Shown: positions 26,252-35,967 of the stretch, piece after piece | Numbering within the stretch: the stretch's first letter is position 1 | Layout of the letters: each line of letters opens with the position of its first letter | NCBI RefSeq assembly: GCF_000812945.1 | Contig: NZ_JSYM01000005.1 | Span: forward strand, 142,184-206,183 | Length of the DNA stretch: 64,000 nucleotides | Direction: 5' to 3' | Origin: Flavobacterium sp. AED | GTDB lineage: Bacteria; Bacteroidota; Bacteroidia; Flavobacteriales; Flavobacteriaceae | Notes under the pieces: model-generated | What the model was told of the DNA's origin: nothing | The model's database searches: none | Seen by the model: the letters and a program-made list of their open reading frames with translations, nothing else | Program-made: the position numbers and the translations under genes

Positions 26252-27331
26252 TTAATCCAACTTTTTTTCTTTTAACCATCTTGCCATTAAATCAGCCACT
26301 TGTATATTATTTAAATCTGAAAACGGAAAGTGTGTATTTCCTTTGAGGCCTGCCTCAGGAAGATGTACTACGGTTACATCACCACCGTATTTGTTTACTA
26401 TATCTCGCCATAAACGTGCCATTTGGAGACGTACTCTCCATCCGTCTGCCCCGGGATTGTTTGAGGGACTTTCAGGAATATTATCGCCATAATAAATAAC
26501 AATAGGTATTTTAGTAAGTTGCATAAATTCTTTCATCGGAACCGAACTTGCTTCTAACGATCCCGCCGAACTTGTTAAAGGTGATGGTACTTCACCTTCA
26601 GGAAATAAGAATCCACTACCTGGTTCGTAAGACACTATTGCTTTGACGTTTTGATTTTTTAAAGCAGTGAGCCATCCCATACCACCAGAATGGGAATGTG
26701 TAACCAAAATTGCAGGACCTATTTTATTGAATAATGCTGAAATCGCATCCGAATTAACATTACTATCGATAGCACCAATGTTTGGTGTCATAGATCGAAA
26801 GTATTGATTGAGTGTATTTGAATCCCGAGAAAATTGGACACCTTCAAAATAATTGGGCCATACCCCTACACGGAAAACATCAAACCATTGCTGTTCATCA
26901 GGTGTTGGATTAATGGTAGCTGCTACAGTACTTCTGCCAGCATTACCTCTTCTTGGTTGATCAATAACATAAACAGGAAAGTTTCTGCGAAGGAAAATGT
27001 TTTGATACCCTTCTCGTCCGTCGGGCGTGGTTTCCCATGTTTTAGAAAACTGACCTATGCCGTGCCACATTACCAAAGGAAACTTACGGGCATTTACTGG
27101 AATTTGATAAAAAACATAGGCGTGGTCTCCACTAAAAGTTTGTCCTTCAGCAGTGGGTTTATATGGATCGAATGTGCCAGGATTGGTAATGATGGTTCCT
27201 CCAACAGCAAAACTTCCTTGCTCTGAGAGTATCATAGGTTTTTGCTTATTTGCTTTTTGTGCCTGCAGTGAAGGGCTAGTTATTAGCAACAAAAATGCGA
27301 CACTCAAAACGATAGTTATTTTCTTATTCAT
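26252..27331 (-). CDS. Exported alpha/beta hydrolase (esterase)
   Basis: 359 aa with a Sec signal peptide (about 1-25, cleavage after LQA). Nucleophile elbow THSHSGGMGW with Ser215; WHGIGQFSKTWE forms the oxyanion region; the His is probably in GNTHFPF. This subfamily (sometimes annotated as esterase of the alpha/beta-hydrolase 12 type) is frequent in secreted detoxification clusters. Substrate unknown. Confidence 0.87.
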   Translation of the reverse strand: MNKKITIVLSVAFLLLITSPSLQAQKANKQKPMILSEQGSFAVGGTIITNPGTFDPYKPTAEGQTFSGDHAYVFYQIPVNARKFPLVMWHGIGQFSKTWETTPDGREGYQNIFLRRNFPVYVIDQPRRGNAGRSTVAATINPTPDEQQWFDVFRVGVWPNYFEGVQFSRDSNTLNQYFRSMTPNIGAIDSNVNSDAISALFNKIGPAILVTHSHSGGMGWLTALKNQNVKAIVSYEPGSGFLFPEGEVPSPLTSSAGSLEASSVPMKEFMQLTKIPIVIYYGDNIPESPSNNPGADGWRVRLQMARLWRDIVNKYGGDVTVVHLPEAGLKGNTHFPFSDLNNIQVADLMARWLKEKKLD

Positions 27332-27394
27332 GATTCATTTATCTTAGGGGTTTATTCAAACTTTATTTTTTACTACTTCATACCTTTCTTTAAG

Positions 27395-29008
27395 CTACGG
27401 TTTTTCTGCTGCCATCTTCATAACATCTAATCTTGTTTTTCTTTTATCGAGAATATTGCCTGCCGAACCATCTTGTTTGAACTCGAAAACCTCGTTCTTC
27501 TCTGGGTTGTATATAGGCCATAGCGGTAATCCCTTACTATTTGGATTGCCAGTTTTGGCGAAGTTAACCCAATAAACATTCATCATTCTGGCAACCTCTT
27601 TGTCTGTTGGCATAACTGTGAATCCATTACGTTCTATAAGATTGTTAAATACATATGGAATCTCAGATGCATGTGGTGCACCATAACGCAACATTTCTTG
27701 CAATGAGACTGGTACATATGCGAAATGATAGAGATAAGCTGGAGAACCCTTGGCAACAAAGGCATTGGCTGTGAAACGGGCTGGCTCTGCCCAAACTTTA
27801 TCGGTATTAACAAGTGTAAGCATCTTGGCTAAATCGGTCTTACCATCAGGATCGTATGCTGCTTCAATTTCTTTATTCAGGTTTCCGAAATTAGACAGTA
27901 ATTCTTCCTTAGATTTTGCATTAACAAAACCTGCTGGAACTTCTGCACTATTCGAGCCGATGAGAAGTGGAATACTGACCTGTCTACCTCCTTTGTAGGC
28001 GCTCTCTGCCGTTTCAACAACCAGTTTACCGTCGAGAATCGGACCAGAATAGATAGGTAAACCTCCGGGGCCATCGGTTTCCTGTCCTCCATCTACAATA
28101 TCGGCTACACTAAGGGAGCGAAGCTTCGCCAATGCGGCTGCATCCGTGCCCTCGATTCCATGTTTGTGCGCAAAGTTTTTTCCAATCGTTTCTGCTGAAA
28201 CGGGGTAATGCCGGTCGGAATTCGCGTCATGTATTGGTCTTCCGGTAAGAACACCATCGCGGCCACCGCCTGACTCGATGATTGCCTTTTGGAAAAGGCC
28301 TTTTGCTGCGGGTATGGTCAGAAGCGAATGTACTGAAACGCCACCCGCAGACTCACCAAAAATGGTTACATTTTTCGGATTACCTCCGAAAGCGGCAATG
28401 TTTTCCTTTACCCACTTGAGTGCGGCAATCTGGTCCATATAGGCATAATTACCTTTAGGCTCTTCAGGATGCTCATTACTTAACGCAGGGAACGCAAAAA
28501 AGCCAAGGCGTCCGAGACGGTAGTTAAAGGTCACGAGGAGGACGCCTTGTTTGGCAAATTGGACTCCTGAAAAATCAGGTTGGGAACCACTGCCAAATAC
28601 GAAAGCACCACCGTGGATCCACACCATAACTGGCAGCTTTGCTCCCGGCTTAGTGCCGGCAGGTAGCCACAAATTGAGGTACAGGCCATCTTCCGATGAA
28701 CCCTCTGAAATTGACCCAGGAGCAGCACCCCATCCCGCTTGAGCACAATTTGGTCCAAATTTGCTTGCATCTCGAACTCCTTTCCAAGCTTTTACGGCTT
28801 GTGGCGGACGCCAGCGATATTCACCGACAGGCGGAGCTGCAAAGGGAATCCCCCTGAAGACTGAAACACCACCTTCAGTTACGCCACGTAATGATCCTGA
28901 AGCTGTTTTGACTATTGGTGATGCTTCCCGAGAAGCATTGTCAACTTTTTGTTGCGCATCTAAACTGCAACTAAAAATAATTGCTAAACTTATTACTATT
29001 TTTTTCAC
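27395..29008 (-). CDS. Exported type-B carboxylesterase
   Basis: 537 aa, full family length. N-terminal signal with a possible lipobox (IIFSC, Cys14). Oxyanion hole IHGGAFVFGSG (131-141), nucleophile Ser220 in IFGESAGGVSV, and catalytic His in YGAPHASEIPYVF. The DNA is visibly more GC-rich than its neighbours, with many GCC, GGC and GCG codons, which points to acquisition from a different genome background. Hydrolyses carboxylic esters; the natural substrate is not known. Confidence 0.93.
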   Translation of the reverse strand: MKKIVISLAIIFSCSLDAQQKVDNASREASPIVKTASGSLRGVTEGGVSVFRGIPFAAPPVGEYRWRPPQAVKAWKGVRDASKFGPNCAQAGWGAAPGSISEGSSEDGLYLNLWLPAGTKPGAKLPVMVWIHGGAFVFGSGSQPDFSGVQFAKQGVLLVTFNYRLGRLGFFAFPALSNEHPEEPKGNYAYMDQIAALKWVKENIAAFGGNPKNVTIFGESAGGVSVHSLLTIPAAKGLFQKAIIESGGGRDGVLTGRPIHDANSDRHYPVSAETIGKNFAHKHGIEGTDAAALAKLRSLSVADIVDGGQETDGPGGLPIYSGPILDGKLVVETAESAYKGGRQVSIPLLIGSNSAEVPAGFVNAKSKEELLSNFGNLNKEIEAAYDPDGKTDLAKMLTLVNTDKVWAEPARFTANAFVAKGSPAYLYHFAYVPVSLQEMLRYGAPHASEIPYVFNNLIERNGFTVMPTDKEVARMMNVYWVNFAKTGNPNSKGLPLWPIYNPEKNEVFEFKQDGSAGNILDKRKTRLDVMKMAAEKP

Positions 29009-29018
29009 TTGATAATTA

Positions 29019-29459
29019 TTAATGTTCTGGTGTCATGAGTTTAGTGAACGACAGTGAGCCGAGTTTCCAACCGTCATGTTCTTTAACATATACTTCCGTT
29101 ACAATAAACGGATTGGTTACTTCATTCCCTCCAACTACTGCTAATAATGTAATTTTATTTAAAAGTATGGCGGTATTGCCAATTATATTTACAGATACTT
29201 CATGGATGTCAGCTTTCTTGTAATGAATTCCGCCACTTTTAATAATGTTAATCTCTTGGGTTTTACCCCAACTTCCACCCATGTGGACAAAAACAGATTT
29301 ATCATCAAACAAAGTAGCGAGACGATCAACATTTTTATCAGCCATCCATTGCCATTTTTGCTTAGAAAGCTGAATAATTTCTTGTTCAACTGCATTTTGT
29401 GCAAAAGTATTAGTTGTAAATAAAATTAGAAGAAGTAGTCCAAAAAATGATTTTTTCAT
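29019..29459 (-). CDS. Exported DUF4440/SnoaL-like (NTF2-fold) protein, paralogue 1
   Basis: 146 aa. Signal peptide (cleavage near TFAQ). NTF2-fold with WQWMADKNVDRLATLFDDKSVFVHMGGSWGK. Clear paralogue of the next gene (29493-29972), sharing the QLSKxKWQWMADKNVD and VHM(G/S)G(S/T)W segments, so this is a tandem duplication. Possible ligand-binding or small-molecule isomerase/ketosteroid-like role; not assignable. Confidence 0.85.
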   Translation of the reverse strand: MKKSFFGLLLLILFTTNTFAQNAVEQEIIQLSKQKWQWMADKNVDRLATLFDDKSVFVHMGGSWGKTQEINIIKSGGIHYKKADIHEVSVNIIGNTAILLNKITLLAVVGGNEVTNPFIVTEVYVKEHDGWKLGSLSFTKLMTPEH

Positions 29460-29492
29460 AGTAGTAAATTTTAGTATTATGTATTTTTATTA

Positions 29493-29972
29493 TTATTTCT
29501 GAATCTGGTGTGTATCTCGAACACTGCTGAATGTTAGGCCTAACAATTTCCAATCCTTACCTTGTTTTTGATAGATTTCTGTTACAGTAAATTCAGTCAC
29601 AACATCATTCCCACGGACATTAGCTTCAAGCGTAATTCGGCTCCAAATGATTGCTGTTTTTTTGAAAATTTCTATTGCTACATCATGGACTTTAGCATTT
29701 TTGTACCAAATCCTACCTGTTTTAATAATGTCGAGTTCCTCATCCTTTTTCCAAGTGCCACTCATATGGACAAATTTTGATTTGTTGTCAAAGAGTCGTT
29801 CAAGTTTATCGACATTTTTATCGGCCATCCATTGCCATTTATCTTTAGATAGTTGAATAACTTCTTGTTCAGCGACTGTGTAAGCCTTAGCAACACTACT
29901 TGTTTTGTTTTCTTGAGCAAAAGAACATTGTAAACTTATTATTATAAGCAGTCCCGTAATTAATGTTTTCAT
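29493..29972 (-). CDS. Exported DUF4440/SnoaL-like (NTF2-fold) protein, paralogue 2
   Basis: 159 aa. Signal peptide (cleavage near SFAQ) and the same NTF2 fold as 29019-29459 (WQWMADKNVDKLERLFDNKSKFVHMSGTWKK). Divergence is highest in the signal peptide and C-terminus. Adjacent, same orientation. Confidence 0.85.
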   Translation of the reverse strand: MKTLITGLLIIISLQCSFAQENKTSSVAKAYTVAEQEVIQLSKDKWQWMADKNVDKLERLFDNKSKFVHMSGTWKKDEELDIIKTGRIWYKNAKVHDVAIEIFKKTAIIWSRITLEANVRGNDVVTEFTVTEIYQKQGKDWKLLGLTFSSVRDTHQIQK

Positions 29973-30009
29973 ATGAATTTAAAGTTAAATTGTATTTATA
30001 AGACTTCTG

Positions 30010-31142
<1,133 letters not shown>

Positions 31143-31193
31143 ATTTGAATTTATTAAATTGGATAACAATTTTAGTTATTATTTGAATGTGGT

Positions 31194-32051
<858 letters not shown>

Positions 32052-32242
32052 TTAATTTTATGGTTTTTATAAATTTCCCAAGTGATTAGGATAACTTATA
32101 CTACAATGCAAATTTCCGATCTGATGAGAAGGTTTTTGGTATATGGATTACGGATTGTTCTACCAATATTACTTATTGTGCTTACTATATGGTAATTGAT
32201 ATATCTAAATACATAAATTTGTATTATAAAATGAAAATTATC

Positions 32243-33154
32243 ATGAACAAAGTAGTCAAGTTTAATACAATTAGTGAATATAATGCATTTAACAATTGCG
32301 AAACGTTACATCCATTAATAAGTGTTATTGATTTTTCAAAAGCAAACGAAAGATCATGGGGTGGCGAAAAGACTGTTCGAATTTATTATGGCTTTTATTG
32401 CATCTTTTTGAAAGATATAAAATGTGGTGATCTGCGTTATGGTTGTAATTACTATGACTATCAAGAAGGTACATTGGTTTTTGCTGCGCCAGGTCAAATA
32501 ATGGAAGTAGAGACTGATGGTAAAGTATATCAACCAAAAGGATATGCCTTAGTGTTTCATCCTGATTTAATACATGGTACTTCTCTTTTTAAAAGCATGA
32601 ATGATTATAATTTTTTCAGTTACAATGCAAATGAAGCACTGCATTTATCAGAACGCGAAAGACAAATTGTTTTAGACTCTTTTTCAAAAATCCACTTAGA
32701 ATTGCAACTTGGAGTTGATAAGCATAGTAAGAAACTTATTGCTTCAAATATCGAATTGTTTTTAAATTATTGCGAGCGATTTTATGATAGACAATTTATA
32801 ACGAGAGAAAATATTAATAAAGGAATATTAGAAAAATTTGAAGAAGTGCTAAATACCTATTTCACTTCTGATAAACCAGGTACTATTGGGCTTCCATCAG
32901 TTGCCTATTGTGCTGATGAACTACATTTGTCAGCCAACTATTTTGGTGATTTAATAAAAAAGGAAACAGGTAAATCTGCTCAAGAATACATTCAAATTAA
33001 AATAATTGATATAGCAAAAGACAAAATTTTAGTAGATAATTTGACCGTAAACGAAATCGCTTATGAGTTGGGCTTTAAATACCCTCAGCATTTTTCTAGA
33101 TTGTTTAAACAACGAGTAGGGTATACTCCTAATGAATATAGAAGTTTGAATTAA
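32243..33154 (+). CDS. AraC-family regulator of the accessory cluster
   Basis: About 303 aa from the Met at 32243 (MNKVVKFNTISEYNAF). In-frame ATGs at 32189 and 32231 are possible, but a TAAATTTG -7-like element at 32214-32221 favours a downstream start. An N-terminal cupin-like sensing domain (to about 150), then a double AraC HTH (YCADELHLSANYFGDLIKKETG and VNEIAYELGFKYPQHFSRLFKQRVGYTPNEYR). Divergent orientation beside the redox/hydrolase genes suggests it controls them (inference). Confidence 0.9.
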   Translation: MNKVVKFNTISEYNAFNNCETLHPLISVIDFSKANERSWGGEKTVRIYYGFYCIFLKDIKCGDLRYGCNYYDYQEGTLVFAAPGQIMEVETDGKVYQPKGYALVFHPDLIHGTSLFKSMNDYNFFSYNANEALHLSERERQIVLDSFSKIHLELQLGVDKHSKKLIASNIELFLNYCERFYDRQFITRENINKGILEKFEEVLNTYFTSDKPGTIGLPSVAYCADELHLSANYFGDLIKKETGKSAQEYIQIKIIDIAKDKILVDNLTVNEIAYELGFKYPQHFSRLFKQRVGYTPNEYRSLN

Positions 33155-33922
33155 AAATCTTATTTTATAATGAGTTAACAAGATGTATGTATAGGTATTA
33201 AGATAACAAGAAAAAAGTTGATAGAATATTTATGAATCCGTCTCTTTTGGTAGTTCGAATATTAGATTAGAAATTGCTTCTACAATCACTTTTTTATAAA
33301 ACATGCCTTTGTTAGCTATTTTACAAGAAAATTAAGTTTATTTTTAATTATAGAAAGCTACAAATCAATTGTTTAATCTTAAAAATATTTAATTGGAGCG
33401 ATTTAACCTAAAATTCAATCCGAAATATTAAAAAAATCAATTGTTACCTATAAATTATATAAGTAACTGAATATCATTTTTTTACCGATAAAATACATGA
33501 AAGTATATTTTGGCGGTTTTGTGCCCCTATCGGGACAATTTTCGAACCTTTTTTAGCTGATTTAAAAAATTGAGTAGAACTGACTATTGAAGTAGGAATG
33601 TCATGTTGTAAATTATTATGATTCGAATATCTCTAAAGCATATGTAATGAATAAATTTAGGGGATTCTAATAAGAACTTAATAATGGTTTCGGTTTTTAC
33701 GTTATCTCTGTACAAATAGGTTATCTCTGATAAGTATGAGCAAGTTGAAAAGTGCCACATCTGCCACACATCCTTTAGAGCTGCTTTTTACGGACTGAGC
33801 GAACTTTAAAAGTATACCACTCTGAGCTGTTGCTTGAGGTCTCATCCATCTTCTTCGGGGTATTTTCATCTTTATAGAGAATAAAACAGCAACAATAACG
33901 TTTTTAAAAGCAAAACTATATT
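33155..33922. other. Long gene-free region between the AraC regulator and mreB
   Basis: 768 nt without a credible coding frame. It contains the right-hand 29-nt repeat copy (33539-33567) with an imperfect CCCCTATCGGG palindrome just before it, and an AT-rich tract at 33340-33480. GC-richer DNA at 33740-33870 may hold the mreB promoter and leader; a TATTTTCA sequence near 33859 only weakly resembles a -7 element. Confidence 0.6.
33539..33567 (+). repeat. 29-nt repeat, right copy flanking the accessory block
   Basis: 26 of 29 identities with 23129-23157, same orientation. Preceded by GTGCCCCTATCGGGAC, a short hairpin-forming sequence; the left copy has a degenerate equivalent. Together the copies bracket the 10.4-kb accessory block. 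Confidence 0.6.
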
Positions 33923-34951
33923 ATGGGCTTATTTGATTTTATGATAGTGGAAATAGCTATGGATTTAGGGACGGCTAATACTTTAATAATTTATGACGGA
34001 AAAATAGTAGTGGATAGCCCTTCTATGGTGGCCAGAGATATTAGAAATGGGAAAATTATTGCGGTAGGTAAAGAGGCCAGTTTAATGCAGGGGAAGACAC
34101 ACGAGAATATTAAAACAATCCGGCCGCTAAAAGACGGGGTTATTGCAGATTTTGATGCCTCAGAGAAAATGATCAGCTGGTTTATAAAAAATATACCTGA
34201 ATTAAAGAAAAATTTTTTCACTCCTGCACTGCGAATGGTTGTATGTATTCCTAGTGGTATTACCGAAGTGGAAATGAGAGCCGTAAAGGAGTCTTGTGAG
34301 CGGGTAAATGGGAAAGAAGTGTATTTAATTCATGAGCCTATGGCTGCTGCTATTGGAATTGGTTTAGATGTGATGCAGCCCAAGGGACATATCATCGTTG
34401 ATATAGGAGGAGGGACTACAGAAATTGCGGTTATTGCCCTTGGAGGGATAGTTTGTGACAAATCTATAAAAATTGCTGGAGATGTTTTTACCAATGATAT
34501 ATTGTTTTATATGAGAACGCAGCATAATTTGTATATTGGAGATGCTTCTGCCGAGAGAATAAAAATTGATGTTGGCGCTGCAATGGAAGAACTCGAGGAA
34601 GCTCCTGATGACATAACGGTTCGTGGAAGGGATTTGCTTACCGGGAAACCTAAGGAGGTCAGGATTGCCTTTAGGGAAATCGCAAGAGCTTTGGATAAAT
34701 CTATACAGAGAATTGAAGATGCGATTATGGTAACGCTTTCATTGACACCACCAGAACTGGCTGCGGACATTTATAATACGGGTTTGTATCTCGCAGGAGG
34801 AGGGGCATTGTTGCGCGGTCTTGATAAAAGGATTTCGCAGAAGACGGATTTGCCAGTTTTTATTGCAGAAGATCCTTTAAGAGCAGTGGTTAGAGGCACT
34901 GGTGCTGTCTTAAAAAACATACCTAAATATAGAAGTGTACTGATAAAATAA
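33923..34951 (+). CDS. mreB: Rod-shape-determining protein MreB (solitary copy)
   Basis: Actin-like ATPase that forms membrane-associated filaments guiding peptidoglycan synthesis. 342 aa. Phosphate 1 motif MDLGTANTLI (preceded by MGLFDFMIVEI), phosphate 2 HIIVDIGGGTTEIAV, and adenosine motif LAGGGALLRGLDKRI. No mreC/mreD/pbp genes follow; a tRNA and apt come next, so this is probably an extra paralogue (MreB2/Mbl-like) outside the mre operon. That inference needs the rest of the genome. Confidence 0.95.
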   Translation: MGLFDFMIVEIAMDLGTANTLIIYDGKIVVDSPSMVARDIRNGKIIAVGKEASLMQGKTHENIKTIRPLKDGVIADFDASEKMISWFIKNIPELKKNFFTPALRMVVCIPSGITEVEMRAVKESCERVNGKEVYLIHEPMAAAIGIGLDVMQPKGHIIVDIGGGTTEIAVIALGGIVCDKSIKIAGDVFTNDILFYMRTQHNLYIGDASAERIKIDVGAAMEELEEAPDDITVRGRDLLTGKPKEVRIAFREIARALDKSIQRIEDAIMVTLSLTPPELAADIYNTGLYLAGGGALLRGLDKRISQKTDLPVFIAEDPLRAVVRGTGAVLKNIPKYRSVLIK

Positions 34952-35026
34952 GTTCGTTATTGCATCCGTACAATTGAGTTTTTACATCTGATCCAACAAA
35001 AATTTGTTGTATATACTGAAAAAGAC

Positions 35027-35060
35027 AAAAAAAAATCCCATTTCGTTAGAAATGGGATTT
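35027..35060 (-). terminator. Rho-independent terminator after tRNA-Arg
   Basis: AAATCCCATTT / AAATGGGATTT stem (35034-35060) followed on the minus strand by nine T. Lies just past the tRNA 3' end. Convergent with mreB, so it may serve both. Confidence 0.85.
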
Positions 35061-35068
35061 TAGTTTTG

Positions 35069-35142
35069 TGACCTTGACTGGATTCAAACCAGTAACCTCT
35101 TGAGCCGTAATCAAGTGCGCTATTCAGTTGCGCCACAAGGCC
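35069..35142 (-). tRNA. tRNA-Arg (anticodon ACG)
   Basis: 74 nt. Acceptor GGCCTTG/CAAGGTC (one G-U pair), D-arm GCGC/GCGC, anticodon stem CTTGA/TCAAG with loop TTACGGC (anticodon ACG), T-arm ACTGG/CCAGT with loop TTTGAAT. Discriminator A; CCA is not encoded. A34 would be read as inosine for CGU/CGC/CGA. Confidence 0.95.
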
Positions 35143-35245
35143 TTTTTTTGCTATTGAAGGGCTTATTAAAGCGCCTTATTGCGGGTGCAAATATAGGTAT
35201 AATTGTGTAATTTGCAAGTCTAAATTTATAAAAAAATAAAAAAAT

Positions 35246-35758
35246 ATGCCACTTAAGAATTACTTACGTGATATTCAGGGTTTTCCAAAAGAAGGAATTT
35301 TATTTAAAGACATTACTCCCTTGCTAATTGATCCCGAAGCAAGGAATAAATGCCTTGAAATATTGGTTTCATCACTTAAAGATAAAAAAATAGACAAGGT
35401 AATATTAGTGGAGAGTCGAGGTTTTTTCTTTGGAATGCTTATCGCACAAGAATTAAATGTTGGTTTTATTCCGGTTCGAAAACCGAACAAGTTGCCTTAC
35501 GAAACCATTTCAGCAACCTATGATTTAGAATATGGAACGGATACTTTAGAAATTCATGTTGACGCGATTCAAAAAGGTGATAGGATTCTAATTCACGATG
35601 ATGTTTTGGCAACTGGAGGAACGGCTAAAGCAGTTTGTGAGTTGGTAGGAAGATTGGGTGGTGAAATTGTACAATGCAATTTCCTTATGGAACTGGCTTT
35701 TCTAAATGGAAGAGCAAAAATTAAGGGTAATGCCATTTTTGCAGCAATTACGTATTAA
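35246..35758 (+). CDS. apt: Adenine phosphoribosyltransferase
   Basis: Salvages adenine to AMP with PRPP. 170 aa. PRPP motif RILIHDDVLATGGTA (around residues 112-126), VESRGFFFG and RKPNKLPYET segments as in Apt. Its stop codon overlaps the stop of the convergent 46-codon gene by a few nt. Confidence 0.96.
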   Translation: MPLKNYLRDIQGFPKEGILFKDITPLLIDPEARNKCLEILVSSLKDKKIDKVILVESRGFFFGMLIAQELNVGFIPVRKPNKLPYETISATYDLEYGTDTLEIHVDAIQKGDRILIHDDVLATGGTAKAVCELVGRLGGEIVQCNFLMELAFLNGRAKIKGNAIFAAITY

Positions 35759-35895
35759 TCCAAAGCGCGGGTTGTTACATAATATCTATAGCCAATAATT
35801 GCCATTTGCCATTTTTTGGCTTTCACCAAATCCAATCGCTGTTTGGTGAAACTTGGAAGAATGACTTTGTTAATTTGGGCTAAGATTTTAAACAT
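35755..35895 (-). CDS. Small basic protein, 46 aa
   Basis: A complete ATG-to-TAA frame (MFKILAQINKV...) of 46 codons. It is rich in Lys/Arg and hydrophobics, with an ILPSFTK segment and a C-terminal IIGYRYYVTTRALD. The composition is protein-like, not random, and I recall similar ~45-aa proteins next to apt in Flavobacteriaceae. Stop codons of this gene and apt overlap by 3 nt (convergent). A 13-bp terminator lies just upstream of its start and belongs to the next gene. Function unknown. Confidence 0.7.
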   Translation of the reverse strand: MFKILAQINKVILPSFTKQRLDLVKAKKWQMAIIGYRYYVTTRALD

Positions 35896-35919
35896 AGGTA
35901 ATTTTTTTCAAAGATATAA

Positions 35920-35949
35920 AAAAGACGGTCTTCATCAAGACCGTCTTTT
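35920..35949 (-). terminator. Strong terminator after the BlaR1-like gene
   Basis: Perfect 13-bp stem AAAAGACGGTCTT (35920-35932) / AAGACCGTCTTTT (35937-35949), 4-nt loop, T-run on the minus strand. Located 19 nt past the stop of the M56 gene and upstream of the 46-codon gene. Confidence 0.9.
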
Positions 35950-35967
35950 CTTTGATTAGTTGTAGAA

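Noticed and set aside
33530..33560. GGTTCGAAA on the minus strand looks like a tRNA T-loop
   Set aside because: No T-stem, acceptor or anticodon arm can be built around it.
33740..33765. TGGCAC on the minus strand suggesting a sigma-54 promoter near mreB
   Set aside because: TTGC is 8 nt away instead of 5, and no gene lies downstream on that strand.
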